Of a stretch of 64,000 nucleotides of DNA, positions 12,495 through 21,049 are shown piece by piece. The translations under genes and the position numbers were made by a program. The notes beneath the pieces are model-generated. The model worked only from the letters and a program-made list of their open reading frames with translations. It had not been told where the DNA came from and did not search any database. Position 1 is the stretch's first letter. Every line of letters begins with the position of its first letter. Location: NCBI RefSeq assembly GCF_011758745.1, contig NZ_JAANOV010000001.1, positions 3,472,001 through 3,536,000 on the forward strand, written 5' to 3'. Origin of the DNA: Amycolatopsis granulosa (GTDB taxonomy: Bacteria > Actinomycetota > Actinomycetes > Mycobacteriales > Pseudonocardiaceae).

Positions 12495-13121
12495 TCAGGG
12501 ATGCGGACGTGGGACCGGGCAGGTGAGCAGTACCGCGGAGATGCGGCATCGCTTTGCGACCCAGCTGTGCAGGTGGGGGTCGATGTAGGTGAGGACGTCA
12601 TAGATGTCCTGCTGGCGCTGGGTCAGCTCCTTGTTCCAGATCGGTTCATGGTGAGCGAGCCGGTTGCGGAACTGGTGAAGGCGCTTGATCGGCTGCTCGA
12701 TCGTGTGCCGGGCGCGGCTCGGGGCGTGTGGGAACCCGCTGGCCAAACTGGGCCACAGGGTGGTGTTGTACTGCTTGGCCAGCAGATACCGCCAAAATCC
12801 GAAGGTCAGTTCCGAGATGGTCTGGCCTGCGCCGGCGTGCTTTCCCTTGCGCCGGACCCGCTGACGGGCCTTTCGGATCTCCTCCCGCGCGGTCGTGTCG
12901 AGGTCCTGGCTCGGGTCGTCGAGCCACGAGCCGGGACGGCCCTTCGTCTGGTGCCGCACGGCCAGCCTGCTCGCCAGGACGTTGCGCAGCGCGATTTCCA
13001 GGTGGCCGAGGGTTTCCCAGTAGGCGGAGCCCGCCAGCGAGTTCCACGCGTAGAGTTCCAGGGCGGCGGCGCGGTCGTAGTGGCATTTGACCAGGTAGTC
13101 GGCCATTCGTGGGGTGCTCAT
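12495..13121 (-). CDS. Abi_2 / AbiF-like HEPN protein, putative abortive-infection RNase
   Basis: A 208-aa protein of the Abi_2 (AbiD/AbiF) family, thought to stop growth on phage infection by RNA cleavage. The start MSTPRMADYLVKCHYDRAAALELYAWN at ATG 13121 is chosen because upstream codons look non-coding; no clear ribosome site is present. The family layout is complete: LEIALRN in the N-half and FRNRLAHHEPIW in the C-half. R152-N-R-L-A-H157 is a textbook HEPN RxxxxH catalytic motif, and R52-LAVR-H57 also fits RxxxxH but may be chance. GC is visibly lower than in its neighbours, which suggests transfer. It is flanked upstream by a structured RNA candidate. Family call firm; RNase activity and defence role inferred. 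Confidence 0.8.
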   Translation of the reverse strand: MSTPRMADYLVKCHYDRAAALELYAWNSLAGSAYWETLGHLEIALRNVLASRLAVRHQTKGRPGSWLDDPSQDLDTTAREEIRKARQRVRRKGKHAGAGQTISELTFGFWRYLLAKQYNTTLWPSLASGFPHAPSRARHTIEQPIKRLHQFRNRLAHHEPIWNKELTQRQQDIYDVLTYIDPHLHSWVAKRCRISAVLLTCPVPRPHP

Positions 13122-13145
13122 CACAGCCAGCACGGCAGTGTTCGT

Positions 13146-13176
13146 TTGGTGATCCCCAGTCACGTCGGGTATTGTA
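13146..13176. promoter_or_regulatory. candidate divergent promoter between the RNA candidate (+) and the Abi_2 gene (-)
   Basis: On the plus strand TTGGTG (13146-13151) lies 18 bases before TATTGT (13170-13175), directing transcription into the hairpin region. On the minus strand the overlapping hexamer TACAAT (13176-13171) is a near-consensus -10 facing the Abi_2 gene, about 50 bases before its ATG, with no clear -35. Opposed overlapping promoters would let the RNA and the gene compete for polymerase. Confidence 0.4.
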
Positions 13177-13181
13177 TTCGG

Positions 13182-13283
13182 TGAAGACCGCTGAACGGTC
13201 CCTGGTGACTCTGAACAGGGTGGGCCACACCGCTGCGGTTGTGCTTCAGAAGGCGCCGCCCGATGGGCGGTGCCTTCTTGTTT
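13182..13283 (+). ncRNA. candidate structured RNA beside the Abi_2/HEPN gene
   Basis: About 100 nt with four consecutive predicted hairpins. They are 13186-13200 (GACCG/CGGTC, loop CTGAA), 13200-13220 (CCCTG/CAGGG, loop ending CTGAA), 13226-13243 (7 bp with one bulge, loop CTG) and the terminator at 13249-13277. The first two share base 13200, so their boundary is uncertain. Both loop copies of CTGAA are complementary to TTCAG at 13245-13249, just before the terminator, so a pseudoknot or alternative fold is possible. No coding potential is evident. The T-rich tail supports the plus strand. AbiF-type proteins are reported to work with a neighbouring RNA, which motivates the call. Strand and function are unproven. 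Confidence 0.4.
13249..13283 (+). terminator. intrinsic terminator ending the RNA candidate
   Basis: A 13-bp stem with one G-U pair (13249-13261 with 13265-13277) and a GAT loop, followed by TTGTTT. On the minus strand no T-run follows, so it acts for plus-strand transcripts, of which no annotated gene is upstream within reach. That implies an untranslated transcript. Confidence 0.7.
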
Positions 13284-13465
13284 CTGCAGCTCCACGGCCT
13301 TGATCAGCACTGGTGGGCTCAACCTTCGAGCGGACGTCGGCGAGCCGGCGTTCTCGCCAGTTCGTTCCAGGTCCGCACCTGGTGCCCCGGGCCGCGGCGG
13401 GTCGCCGACCGCTGGTACCCGGTCGGCGGCCCGCGGCGGCTGATCGCGGTTCCCGCCGCGACGTG

Positions 13466-15328
13466 CTACTCCGCGACCCCGTCACGCGGTTCCCGCACCA
13501 CGCGCAGGATTTCCCGCGCCGCGGCGTCGTTCTGCCGGAACGACGGGCCGTTGGTCCGCGGCCGGGTGAACGCGGCCGCCGAGCGGGCGCTCGTGTGCGG
13601 GCCCAGCGCGAACCGCCGCGGTTGGGGCCTGCCCAGCGCGTCCAGCAAGCGGCCGTCCGACACCCGCGTGTGGATCAGTCCCGACGGCAGGTCCCGCACC
13701 CGCTCCTCGGCCAGCTCGCCCGCGCCCCGGAGCTGCGCCAGCAACCCGTCCGAGGCACGCGAAACGCTCGGCGGCGGCAACCGCGCCTCGATCAGCGTCC
13801 GGGCCGTCACGGAGCCCGGAAAGCTGCCCGAGGACGCCACGAAGCCGTCCTCACCGAGCGAGATCCGGACGTCCGCCCCCAGGAACGACACCACCCCGGC
13901 CTGGTGCAACGCCAGCAGCTCGTGCAACCGGCGGGGCGGGGGACCGCTCGCGTAGTAGGAGAAGAACCCGTGCCACCAACCGTCCACGTCGGACACGTCA
14001 AGCCTGCCGGAGGCCATCAGGGCCGGCATCTGCTGGTACACCGACAGCAGGGCCATGAACGCACCCAGGTCCGCGGAGTACCGGGCATCCGCCCGCCGCG
14101 CCAGGTCGGCCTCCACATAGGACCGCAGGTACTTCCCGAACTCCTCCGCCGAGCCGAACCGCAACCCGGCCAGCGGGCGGTCCAGCCGGTCGAGGTCGAG
14201 CCGGTCCTCCTCGGCCGGCACGGCGCGCCGCACCAGCGCCTGCATCTCGCCGCTGTCCCAGTCGAACGCGGCGAATCCCCGCGCGAACTCGGCGAAGGGC
14301 ACCAGCACCCGGGACGGATGGCCGGTGAACAGCTCGCTGTAGTACCCCCACGCGAGCTCCTTCGCCACGTGCGGCCACACGTCCGCGCGGAAGTCCAGGT
14401 GCCGCTCCCGCGCCAGCAGCTCCGCCACCCGCGCCTGGTCGAAGAACCGCGGCAGCTCCAGCGGTGCGCCCTGCAACCGGTAACCGGGCTTCGCGTGGTA
14501 GGGCACCCCGCGCCGGGACCCGATGTGCAGCACCGGTTCCGCGCCGCTGCGCTGGTACACCAGGCCGCCCGCGCGCTCGGTGAACCGCCCGCCGCGACCC
14601 TCGGTCAGCAACAGCATCAGGTCGACGAACGCCAGCCCGAACCCGCGCACCAGCACCGGTTCGCCCGGCGCGACGTGCTCGTAGTCGACGTCGGCGGTGT
14701 AGCCGGCCGGGTAGTAGGCCAGCCCGTGCCGCGCCGCGAACCCGGCCAGTTCCCGCTCAACCGAACCCGGGTCGGCGTCGAGGTGCCCGACCGTCAGCAC
14801 CACCGCGTCCGCGTCGAGCGGCTCGGCCACGCCCGCGAGCCACACCCGCGTCCCGTCGATCCGCGTCACGCGCGTGCGGTGCTCCACCACCTCGATGCCG
14901 CGGGGTAGCCCGGCCAGCACGTGCCGGTACACCCAGTCCAGGTAGGCGCTGGTCAGCCGCCGGGTGGGAAAGGACGTACCGCGCAACGCGTCCAGCTCGT
15001 CCCGCAGGTCCGCCGGCACGTCGTAGCCGATCCGCCCGTTGCGCACCTCCTGCGCCCACTGCCACAGCGACGGCCCGCTCCGCACCGGGCCGGTCATCGT
15101 GACCGAGTCGTCGGTGAACATCGTGACGTCCTCGGCCATCGAGTTCATCCGCAGCAGCGGCGACTGCTCGTACCGCCAGATCCGGCCCGCGCCGGGCGGG
15201 AACGGGTCGATCAGGTGCACCACCAGGCCCGCGGGCCCGAGCAGCTCGGCCGCGTTGGCGGACAGCCGTTCCAGCACGCCGATCCCACGCGGCCCCGCCC
15301 CCACGATCGCGAGCTGAGACGGCGCCAT
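13466..15328 (-). CDS. FAD/NAD(P)-binding protein (NAD_binding_9 type)
   Basis: A 620-aa putative flavoprotein. The start MAPSQLAIVGAGPRGIGVLERL at ATG 15328 puts the Rossmann GxGxxG dinucleotide motif (GAGPRG) right at the N-terminus, as in the family; the longer frame upstream adds only Arg-rich non-coding sequence. Further in, YPAGYTADVDYEHVAPGEPVLVRGFGLAF resembles the second nucleotide-binding region. Relatives are found beside ornithine-hydroxylase-like or YdhS-type proteins, but no reaction is established. The TetR gene lies 57 bases upstream on the same strand, so co-transcription is possible and the TetR may control it. Confidence 0.75.
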   Translation of the reverse strand: MAPSQLAIVGAGPRGIGVLERLSANAAELLGPAGLVVHLIDPFPPGAGRIWRYEQSPLLRMNSMAEDVTMFTDDSVTMTGPVRSGPSLWQWAQEVRNGRIGYDVPADLRDELDALRGTSFPTRRLTSAYLDWVYRHVLAGLPRGIEVVEHRTRVTRIDGTRVWLAGVAEPLDADAVVLTVGHLDADPGSVERELAGFAARHGLAYYPAGYTADVDYEHVAPGEPVLVRGFGLAFVDLMLLLTEGRGGRFTERAGGLVYQRSGAEPVLHIGSRRGVPYHAKPGYRLQGAPLELPRFFDQARVAELLARERHLDFRADVWPHVAKELAWGYYSELFTGHPSRVLVPFAEFARGFAAFDWDSGEMQALVRRAVPAEEDRLDLDRLDRPLAGLRFGSAEEFGKYLRSYVEADLARRADARYSADLGAFMALLSVYQQMPALMASGRLDVSDVDGWWHGFFSYYASGPPPRRLHELLALHQAGVVSFLGADVRISLGEDGFVASSGSFPGSVTARTLIEARLPPPSVSRASDGLLAQLRGAGELAEERVRDLPSGLIHTRVSDGRLLDALGRPQPRRFALGPHTSARSAAAFTRPRTNGPSFRQNDAAAREILRVVREPRDGVAE

Positions 15329-15385
15329 GTCCCCGACGCTACGGAAAAACCGGCACGGCCGACCGGTCTCCCGCATCCTGGACGC

Positions 15386-16036
15386 CTACCGGACCCGCGC
15401 GATGACCTCCGGGGCGCGGCGGTAGAGCCGCAGCACGCCACCGATGGTGAACTCGGTGAGCAGGTCGATGAGCGCGTCCCGGTCCGGCGCCGCGCCGTGC
15501 CAGTCCATCCCCACGAGCGACTCGACCATCGCGAAGTACATCGTGACCAGCGCGGTGTCCGCGCGGCCCGGCTCGACGCCGAAGGCCGCCCACCGCTGCC
15601 CGCTCGCCTCGGTGTAGACCCGCGCCAGCCGCTCCCTCAGCCGGGACAGCGCCGGGTCGCCCGCGCGCTCGGCCTCCTGCAACAGCGGCAGCACGCCGGG
15701 GTGCTCGGCGACGAAGTCGAACAGGTTCGCGTAGTTCTTGCGTGCCCAGCTCGTCAGGTCCAGGTCGGCGTCGCTCGCGCCGGCCGTGGCGATCGCGGCG
15801 TACGCCTGCTCCTCCGCCTGTTCGAGGACGGCCGCGAACAACGCGTGCTTGTCGCCGTACACCTCGTAGACCGCCTGCCGGGTGAGGCCCGCCTCGCGCG
15901 CGATGTGCTCGATCGTGGCGCCCGCCAGGCCGCTCGTGGCGAACACGTGCGCCGCGGCGGCGAGGACGAGCGCCCGCTGTTCGTCGACCGGCACCTTCCG
16001 GGGCCGGCCGGGTCCACGCTTCCGGGGCACCGACAT
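15386..16036 (-). CDS. TetR-family transcriptional regulator
   Basis: A 216-aa repressor. ATG 16036 (MSVPRKRGPGRPRK) follows GAGG at eight bases and is preferred over the longer frame. The arginine-rich tip is an AT-hook-like GPGRPRK. The TetR_N helix-turn-helix covers about residues 20-66 (ALVLAAAAHVFATSGLAGATIEHIAREAGLTRQAVYEVYG), and the rest is an all-helical ligand and dimer domain. A perfect palindrome begins 15 bases before the start codon, consistent with autoregulation. The likely targets are itself and the flavoprotein downstream; the ligand is unknown. Confidence 0.9.
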   Translation of the reverse strand: MSVPRKRGPGRPRKVPVDEQRALVLAAAAHVFATSGLAGATIEHIAREAGLTRQAVYEVYGDKHALFAAVLEQAEEQAYAAIATAGASDADLDLTSWARKNYANLFDFVAEHPGVLPLLQEAERAGDPALSRLRERLARVYTEASGQRWAAFGVEPGRADTALVTMYFAMVESLVGMDWHGAAPDRDALIDLLTEFTIGGVLRLYRRAPEVIARVR

Positions 16037-16050
16037 GACTGCCACCTCAC

Positions 16051-16080
16051 CCGGTTTCCGACCTGACCGCCGGAAACCGG
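16051..16080. promoter_or_regulatory. palindromic operator candidate for the TetR regulator
   Basis: Perfect 10-bp arms CCGGTTTCCG (16051-16060) and CGGAAACCGG (16071-16080) are separated by 10 bases. The half-site centres are 20 bp apart, two helical turns, so both arms face the same side of the DNA. It lies just upstream of the TetR start codon. Confidence 0.6.
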
Positions 16081-16187
16081 CTCGCCGTTCCGGGGCGCCC
16101 GCGAGCGCCGTGACGTCCTGCCACTCGCGCAGTGACAGCAACCCCATCATCCGTCACGTACGGAGCCGGTTCGTCCCGGCCCGGCGA

Positions 16188-16217
16188 GGCTCGCGGCCGG
16201 AAAAGGGGCCGCGAGCC
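16188..16217 (-). terminator. hairpin downstream of the DUF3151 gene
   Basis: A perfect 11-bp GC-rich stem (16188-16198 with 16207-16217) with an 8-base loop, 32 bases past the DUF3151 stop. There is no T-run on the minus strand, so it is a weak terminator candidate only. Confidence 0.35.
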
Positions 16218-16248
16218 GTCGCCGGGGCGGCGTTGTGGTGGGCCGGGC

Positions 16249-16656
16249 CTACTGGAGGCCGGTCGCCGCGGCGGCCGCCGGGTCGGAGTCGGCGATGAAC
16301 TTGCGGCAGCGCTCGTACTCCTCGGTCTCGCCGAGGCGCTGGGCGGCCTTGGCCAGGGCCGCCAGGGCACGCAGGAAGCCCTGGTTGGGGCGGTGGTCCC
16401 AGGGCACCGGGCCGAAGCCCTTCCACCCGGCGCGGCGCAGCTGGTCCAGCCCGCGGTGGTAGCCGGTGCGGGCGTAGGCGTAGGCGGGGACGAACTCACC
16501 CGCCTCCAGCGACCGCTCGGCCAGGGCCGCCCACGCCTCGCTGAAGTCGGGGTGCTCGGCGGCCACGTCGGCCGGGTCGGTGCCCGCGTCCATCGCGGCC
16601 TGTGCGTCCACCCGGTCGGGCAGCCGGGTGGGGTCGGGTTCCAGCAGGTTCGTCAT
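16249..16656 (-). CDS. DUF3151 family protein
   Basis: A 135-aa soluble protein, MTNLLEPDPTRLPDRVDAQ. The family motif is the Trp/Pro-rich centre YAYARTGYHRGLDQLRRAGWKG followed by GPVPWDHRPNQGFLRAL. The fold looks like a short TPR-type helical repeat (AALAERSLEAGEFVPAYAYARTGY). DUF3151 proteins are restricted to actinobacteria and usually sit near fba, as here (the membrane-protein gene lies between). The function is not known. The downstream RNA ends in a GC hairpin. Confidence 0.85.
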   Translation of the reverse strand: MTNLLEPDPTRLPDRVDAQAAMDAGTDPADVAAEHPDFSEAWAALAERSLEAGEFVPAYAYARTGYHRGLDQLRRAGWKGFGPVPWDHRPNQGFLRALAALAKAAQRLGETEEYERCRKFIADSDPAAAAATGLQ

Positions 16657-16675
16657 GGTGCCCAGTATCGGCGGC

Positions 16676-16759
16676 TCACACGAACAGGCTCGCGAGGACC
16701 CCGCTGCCGAGGAGGACGAGGGCGGCGATCAGAACCGCGGCGACGAAGCGTTTCGGCAT
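16676..16759 (-). CDS. possible 27-aa single-TM small protein
   Basis: The reading frame ATG 16759 to TGA 16676 encodes MPKRFVAAVLIAALVLLGSG followed by VLASLFV. It is a positively charged tip plus one hydrophobic helix, the form of a membrane-anchored small protein. It lies 19 bases upstream of the DUF3151 gene on the same strand and would be its leader cistron. No clear ribosome site precedes it. Too short to test by codon statistics; moderate to low confidence. Confidence 0.4.
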   Translation of the reverse strand: MPKRFVAAVLIAALVLLGSGVLASLFV

Positions 16760-16878
16760 CACGGCCCGACACGATGCCCGGCGGCGGCCGCCCGGCGCAA
16801 GCGAGTCACGCCTCAGGGTGAACCCTGATTTTCGCTCGTCCCGCTCCACCGGCGGCGGCGACCATGGATGATGTCCGC

Positions 16879-18052
16879 ATGACGAAGGCGCTCGAGGGGG
16901 CTGCCGAGGGTGCCGCCGTGCCGCGCGGACCCATCGGCAGGACGAAGCTGTTTTTCGCCACCCACTGGGAGCGGGGCGCGCCGGGACGGCCCACGCCGGA
17001 GTGGGTGCTGCGGTTCGCGTACGGGATGTGGCTGGTCGCGTTCGCCTTCAAGGTGCTCGGCTCGTCGTGGGACATGTCGTGGCACTTCAAGTTCATCCGC
17101 GACGACTTCGCCCCGCCGCACCTGATCAACACCGTGGGCACCGGCATCGTCATCGTCCTCGTCGCGATCCACAGCTACACCGGCCTCGGCTGCGACCGCC
17201 GTTCGCTGCGGCTGATGCAGGCCGGGCTGGTGATGTTCCTGATCGCGGCGCCGCTGGACGTCATCAACCACCGCATCAGCGGGCTCGACCTGACCGCGTG
17301 GAGTCCCACGCACATGCTGCTCTACATCGGCACCGGCGTGATGCTCGCCGGTGTCCTGGACGGCTGGATGAAGTCCGCGCCCCCGGGCCGGTTCCGCACG
17401 CTGGTGCTGACCGGGCTGTGGGTGTTCTTCCTGGAGAACACGTTCTTCCCCAACGGCCAGCAGGAGTACGGCATCCTCAGCCTGCGGGCGTGGGAGCGCG
17501 GTGCGCCGGAGGCCGAGCCGTCGCTGCTGAGCTTCGCCGCCCAGCAGATCGGTCACCCGGTGGACCGGGCGGCGGTGCTGCACTTCGCGATGCCGATCGC
17601 CGACTGGGTCTACCCGTTGTGGGGCGTGGGGGTGACGGCACTGGTCCTGGTGATCGCCCGGCACACGATCGGCCGGGCGTGGGCGGCGACCGCGGTGGCC
17701 GCCGTGTACGTGGCCTACCGCGCGATCATCTGGCCCCTGCTGGTGGCCGGCACGTTCCCGGCCTCGGCGATCCCGTTCTACCTGATCGCCGTGGGGTTCG
17801 CGGTGGATGTGGCGTTCCGCGCCGGGCGGGGGCACCGCGTGCTGACCCCGCTGGCCGGCGGGCTGCTGGTGGCCGCGTTCGGGTACGGCGCGCTGTGGCT
17901 CCAGTCGCAGCTGCGGCCGTGGCTGCTGGGCGATGCGCACACCGAGTCCGCGCCGCCGTTCGCCTACTGGCCCGCGCTGGCGGTCCTGGTGGGGCTGCCA
18001 CTCCTGTGGTGGGCCCTCACGCGGCTGGTGAGGACCCACCGGGAGGTACCGG

Positions 18053-18060
<8 letters not shown>
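16879..18060 (+). CDS. polytopic integral membrane protein, function unknown
   Basis: A 393-aa protein with about nine or ten TM helices from residue 45 to the end. A hydrophilic N-terminus (GRTKLFFATHWERG) precedes the first helix. Conserved-looking loops include SSWDMSWHFKFIRDDFAPPH, LTAWSPTHMLLYIGTGV and FFPNGQQEYG, with several His and Trp residues in membrane-proximal positions that could bind metal or haem. I do not recognise a named family. ATG 16879 (MTKALEG) is chosen because a GATGAT hexamer sits upstream for a leaderless transcript; ATG 16864 would add five residues. Its 3' end overlaps that of fbaA by eight bases (convergent). Confidence 0.7.
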
Positions 18061-19084
<1,024 letters not shown>

Positions 19085-19199
19085 CGTGGGTCCTCCTAGC
19101 TGTGGTTCGCCTTCCTTGCCCGAATCGTACGAGGTCGGCGGTGGGAGGACAGTGTGCTGGCTCTCTGCCGCGCAGGTCAGGAACGATCAAGTGACCAAA

Positions 19200-19223
19200 G
19201 CCGCTCCGCGGCGGCGGAGCGGC
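19200..19223 (-). terminator. hairpin terminator between the F420 oxidoreductase and fbaA
   Basis: A perfect 10-bp stem (19200-19209 with 19214-19223) with a GGCG loop, nine bases beyond the oxidoreductase stop. On the minus strand it is followed by TTTGG. It separates that gene from the fbaA promoter. Confidence 0.6.
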
Positions 19224-19232
19224 CTCGCGTGA

Positions 19233-20060
19233 TCAGGACAGCAGGGCCTCGCTGACGGCGCGGTAGCCGGGCAGCGGGTCGTCGCCGAGGACCTGGATGC
19301 AGACGTGGTCCGCGCCGGCGTCGAGGTGGGCCTGGATGCCGCGCGCGATCGAGTCGATGCCGCCGTGCAGGGCGAGCGCGTCGATCAGCGCGTCGCTGCC
19401 GCCGTCGTCCAGGTCGGCCTCGGTGAAGCCGTGGCGGAGCAGGTTGGTGCGGTAGTTGACCAGGCCGAGGTACGGGTGCTGGACGGCGGGGCGCCCGATG
19501 GCACGGGCCGTGCCGGGGTCGGTCTCCAGCACGATCTTCTGCTCGGGAGCCAGCAGCACGCCGTCGCCGAGGATCTCCCGTGCCTCCTTGGTGTGGGCGG
19601 GCGTGGTCAGGTACGGGTGGGCGCCCGCGGTCCGCTCGGCGGCGAGCTTCAGCACCTTCGGGCCCAGCGCGGCGAGCGCGCGGGCGGCGACCGGCACGCC
19701 CGCTTCGTCGAGGCCGTCGAGGTAATCGACGATCTTGTCGTAGGGCTTCTGGTACTCCTGGGTCGCCTCCGGGTGGCCGATGCCGACGCCGAGGAGGAAC
19801 CGGCCCGGGTGCCGGGCCTCGATGCGGTGGAAGGACGCGCCGACCGTGGCCGCGTCGTCCTTCCACATGTTGACGATGCCGGTGGCGATCGTGATGCGCT
19901 CGGTGGCGTCGAGCAGCTCGTCGACGATGTCCAGCCGCCCGTCGGGGGAGCCGCCGATCCAGATCGCGCCGTAGCCGAGTCGTTCGACCTCGCGTGCCAG
20001 GTCCGCGTCCAGCTGGTTCCAGCGCCGCCAGATACCGATCTTGCCGAGTTGAATGGCCAT
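19233..20060 (-). CDS. LLM-class F420-dependent oxidoreductase
   Basis: A 275-aa luciferase-like TIM-barrel enzyme expected to use coenzyme F420. ATG 20060 gives MAIQLGKIGIWRRWNQLDAD. Family landmarks are the strand pattern GYGAIWIGGSP, ERITIATGIVNMW, HPGRFLLGVGIGHPEATQEYQKP and the C-terminal GADHVCIQVLGDDPLPGY. The short form without insertions is typical of the actinobacterial TIGR-type F420 families. The substrate is unknown. It is divergent from the aldo/keto reductase with only 50 bases between starts, so the two redox genes may share regulation. Confidence 0.88.
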   Translation of the reverse strand: MAIQLGKIGIWRRWNQLDADLAREVERLGYGAIWIGGSPDGRLDIVDELLDATERITIATGIVNMWKDDAATVGASFHRIEARHPGRFLLGVGIGHPEATQEYQKPYDKIVDYLDGLDEAGVPVAARALAALGPKVLKLAAERTAGAHPYLTTPAHTKEAREILGDGVLLAPEQKIVLETDPGTARAIGRPAVQHPYLGLVNYRTNLLRHGFTEADLDDGGSDALIDALALHGGIDSIARGIQAHLDAGADHVCIQVLGDDPLPGYRAVSEALLS

Positions 20061-20110
20061 GCCCGTGCCAACTCCGGCGGGGGCGCGTGGCATTCCTCTA
20101 CGTTGGGGTC

Positions 20111-21034
20111 ATGGCGAAAATCGGTGACCTCGAGGTGTATCCGCTCAACCTCGGTGGCAACGTCTTCGGCTGGACCGCCGACGAGCAGCAGTCCTTCGCG
20201 GTGCTCGACGCGTACACGGCCGCGGGCGGGAACTTCGTCGACACCGCGGACGTGTACATGGCGCGCGTTCCGGGCAACTCGGGCGGTGAGTCGGAGACGA
20301 TCATCGGTAACTGGCTGGCGCGCCGTGGCCGCCGGGACGACGTGGTGATCGCCACGAAGGTGGGCGCCTGGGCGGCACGGCCGGGGGTGAGCGCGAAGAA
20401 CATCCGCGAGGCGGCGGAGGACTCGCTGCGCCGGCTGCGCACCGACCACATCGATCTGTACTACGCGCACAAGGATGTCGGGGACGTGCCGCTCGCGGAG
20501 ACGCTGGAAGCGTTCGACTCGCTGGTGCGTGCGGGGAAGGTCCGGTACCTGGGGGCGTCGAACTACAGCGCGGAACGGCTGGCCGAGGCGCTGTCCATCG
20601 CGGACCGCGAGGGGTTCGCCCGGTACGTCGCGGTGCAGCCGCAGTACAACCTGGTGGAGCGCGGGTACGAGCAGGAGCTGGCCCCCCTCGTGGCGGCGGA
20701 GGGGCTGTCCTCGCTGCCGTACTACGGGCTGGCCCGGGGATTCCTGACCGGGAAGTACCGCTCGCGCGAGGCCGGCGGCAGCCCGCGGGCCGAGGGCGCG
20801 CTGGCGTACCTGGACGACCGGGGCGAGCGGGTGCTGGCGGCGCTGGACGAGATCTCGGCCGCCCACGGGACCACGCCGGCCGCCGTCGCGCTCGCCTGGC
20901 TGGCCGCGCAGCCGACCGTCACCGCGCCCATCGCCAGTGCCCGGAACGTGGACCAGCTGTCGGATTTGCTGGCTTCCGTGGCACTGCGGTTGACCGAGAC
21001 GGAGCTCGCGGCCCTGGACGACGCGTCGCGGTAG
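20111..21034 (+). CDS. aldo/keto reductase
   Basis: A 307-aa NADPH-dependent (beta/alpha)8-barrel oxidoreductase. The catalytic tetrad is visible: Asp and Tyr in DTADVYM, Lys in IATKVG, His in LYYAHKDVG. Cofactor-binding elements GASNYSAERL and PIASARNVDQLSDLL follow. ATG 20111 comes six bases after TACGTT (20099-20104), a good -10, with no Shine-Dalgarno; the transcript is probably leaderless. The substrate is unknown; the family reduces aldehydes, ketones and sugars. Confidence 0.92.
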   Translation: MAKIGDLEVYPLNLGGNVFGWTADEQQSFAVLDAYTAAGGNFVDTADVYMARVPGNSGGESETIIGNWLARRGRRDDVVIATKVGAWAARPGVSAKNIREAAEDSLRRLRTDHIDLYYAHKDVGDVPLAETLEAFDSLVRAGKVRYLGASNYSAERLAEALSIADREGFARYVAVQPQYNLVERGYEQELAPLVAAEGLSSLPYYGLARGFLTGKYRSREAGGSPRAEGALAYLDDRGERVLAALDEISAAHGTTPAAVALAWLAAQPTVTAPIASARNVDQLSDLLASVALRLTETELAALDDASR

Positions 21035-21049
21035 ACGCCCGGCCGGTGC

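Noticed and set aside
13122-13322. N-terminal extension of the Abi_2 frame up to 13322
   Set aside because: The extra 67 residues are unlike any Abi_2 N-terminus and cover the hairpin region and promoter-like hexamers.
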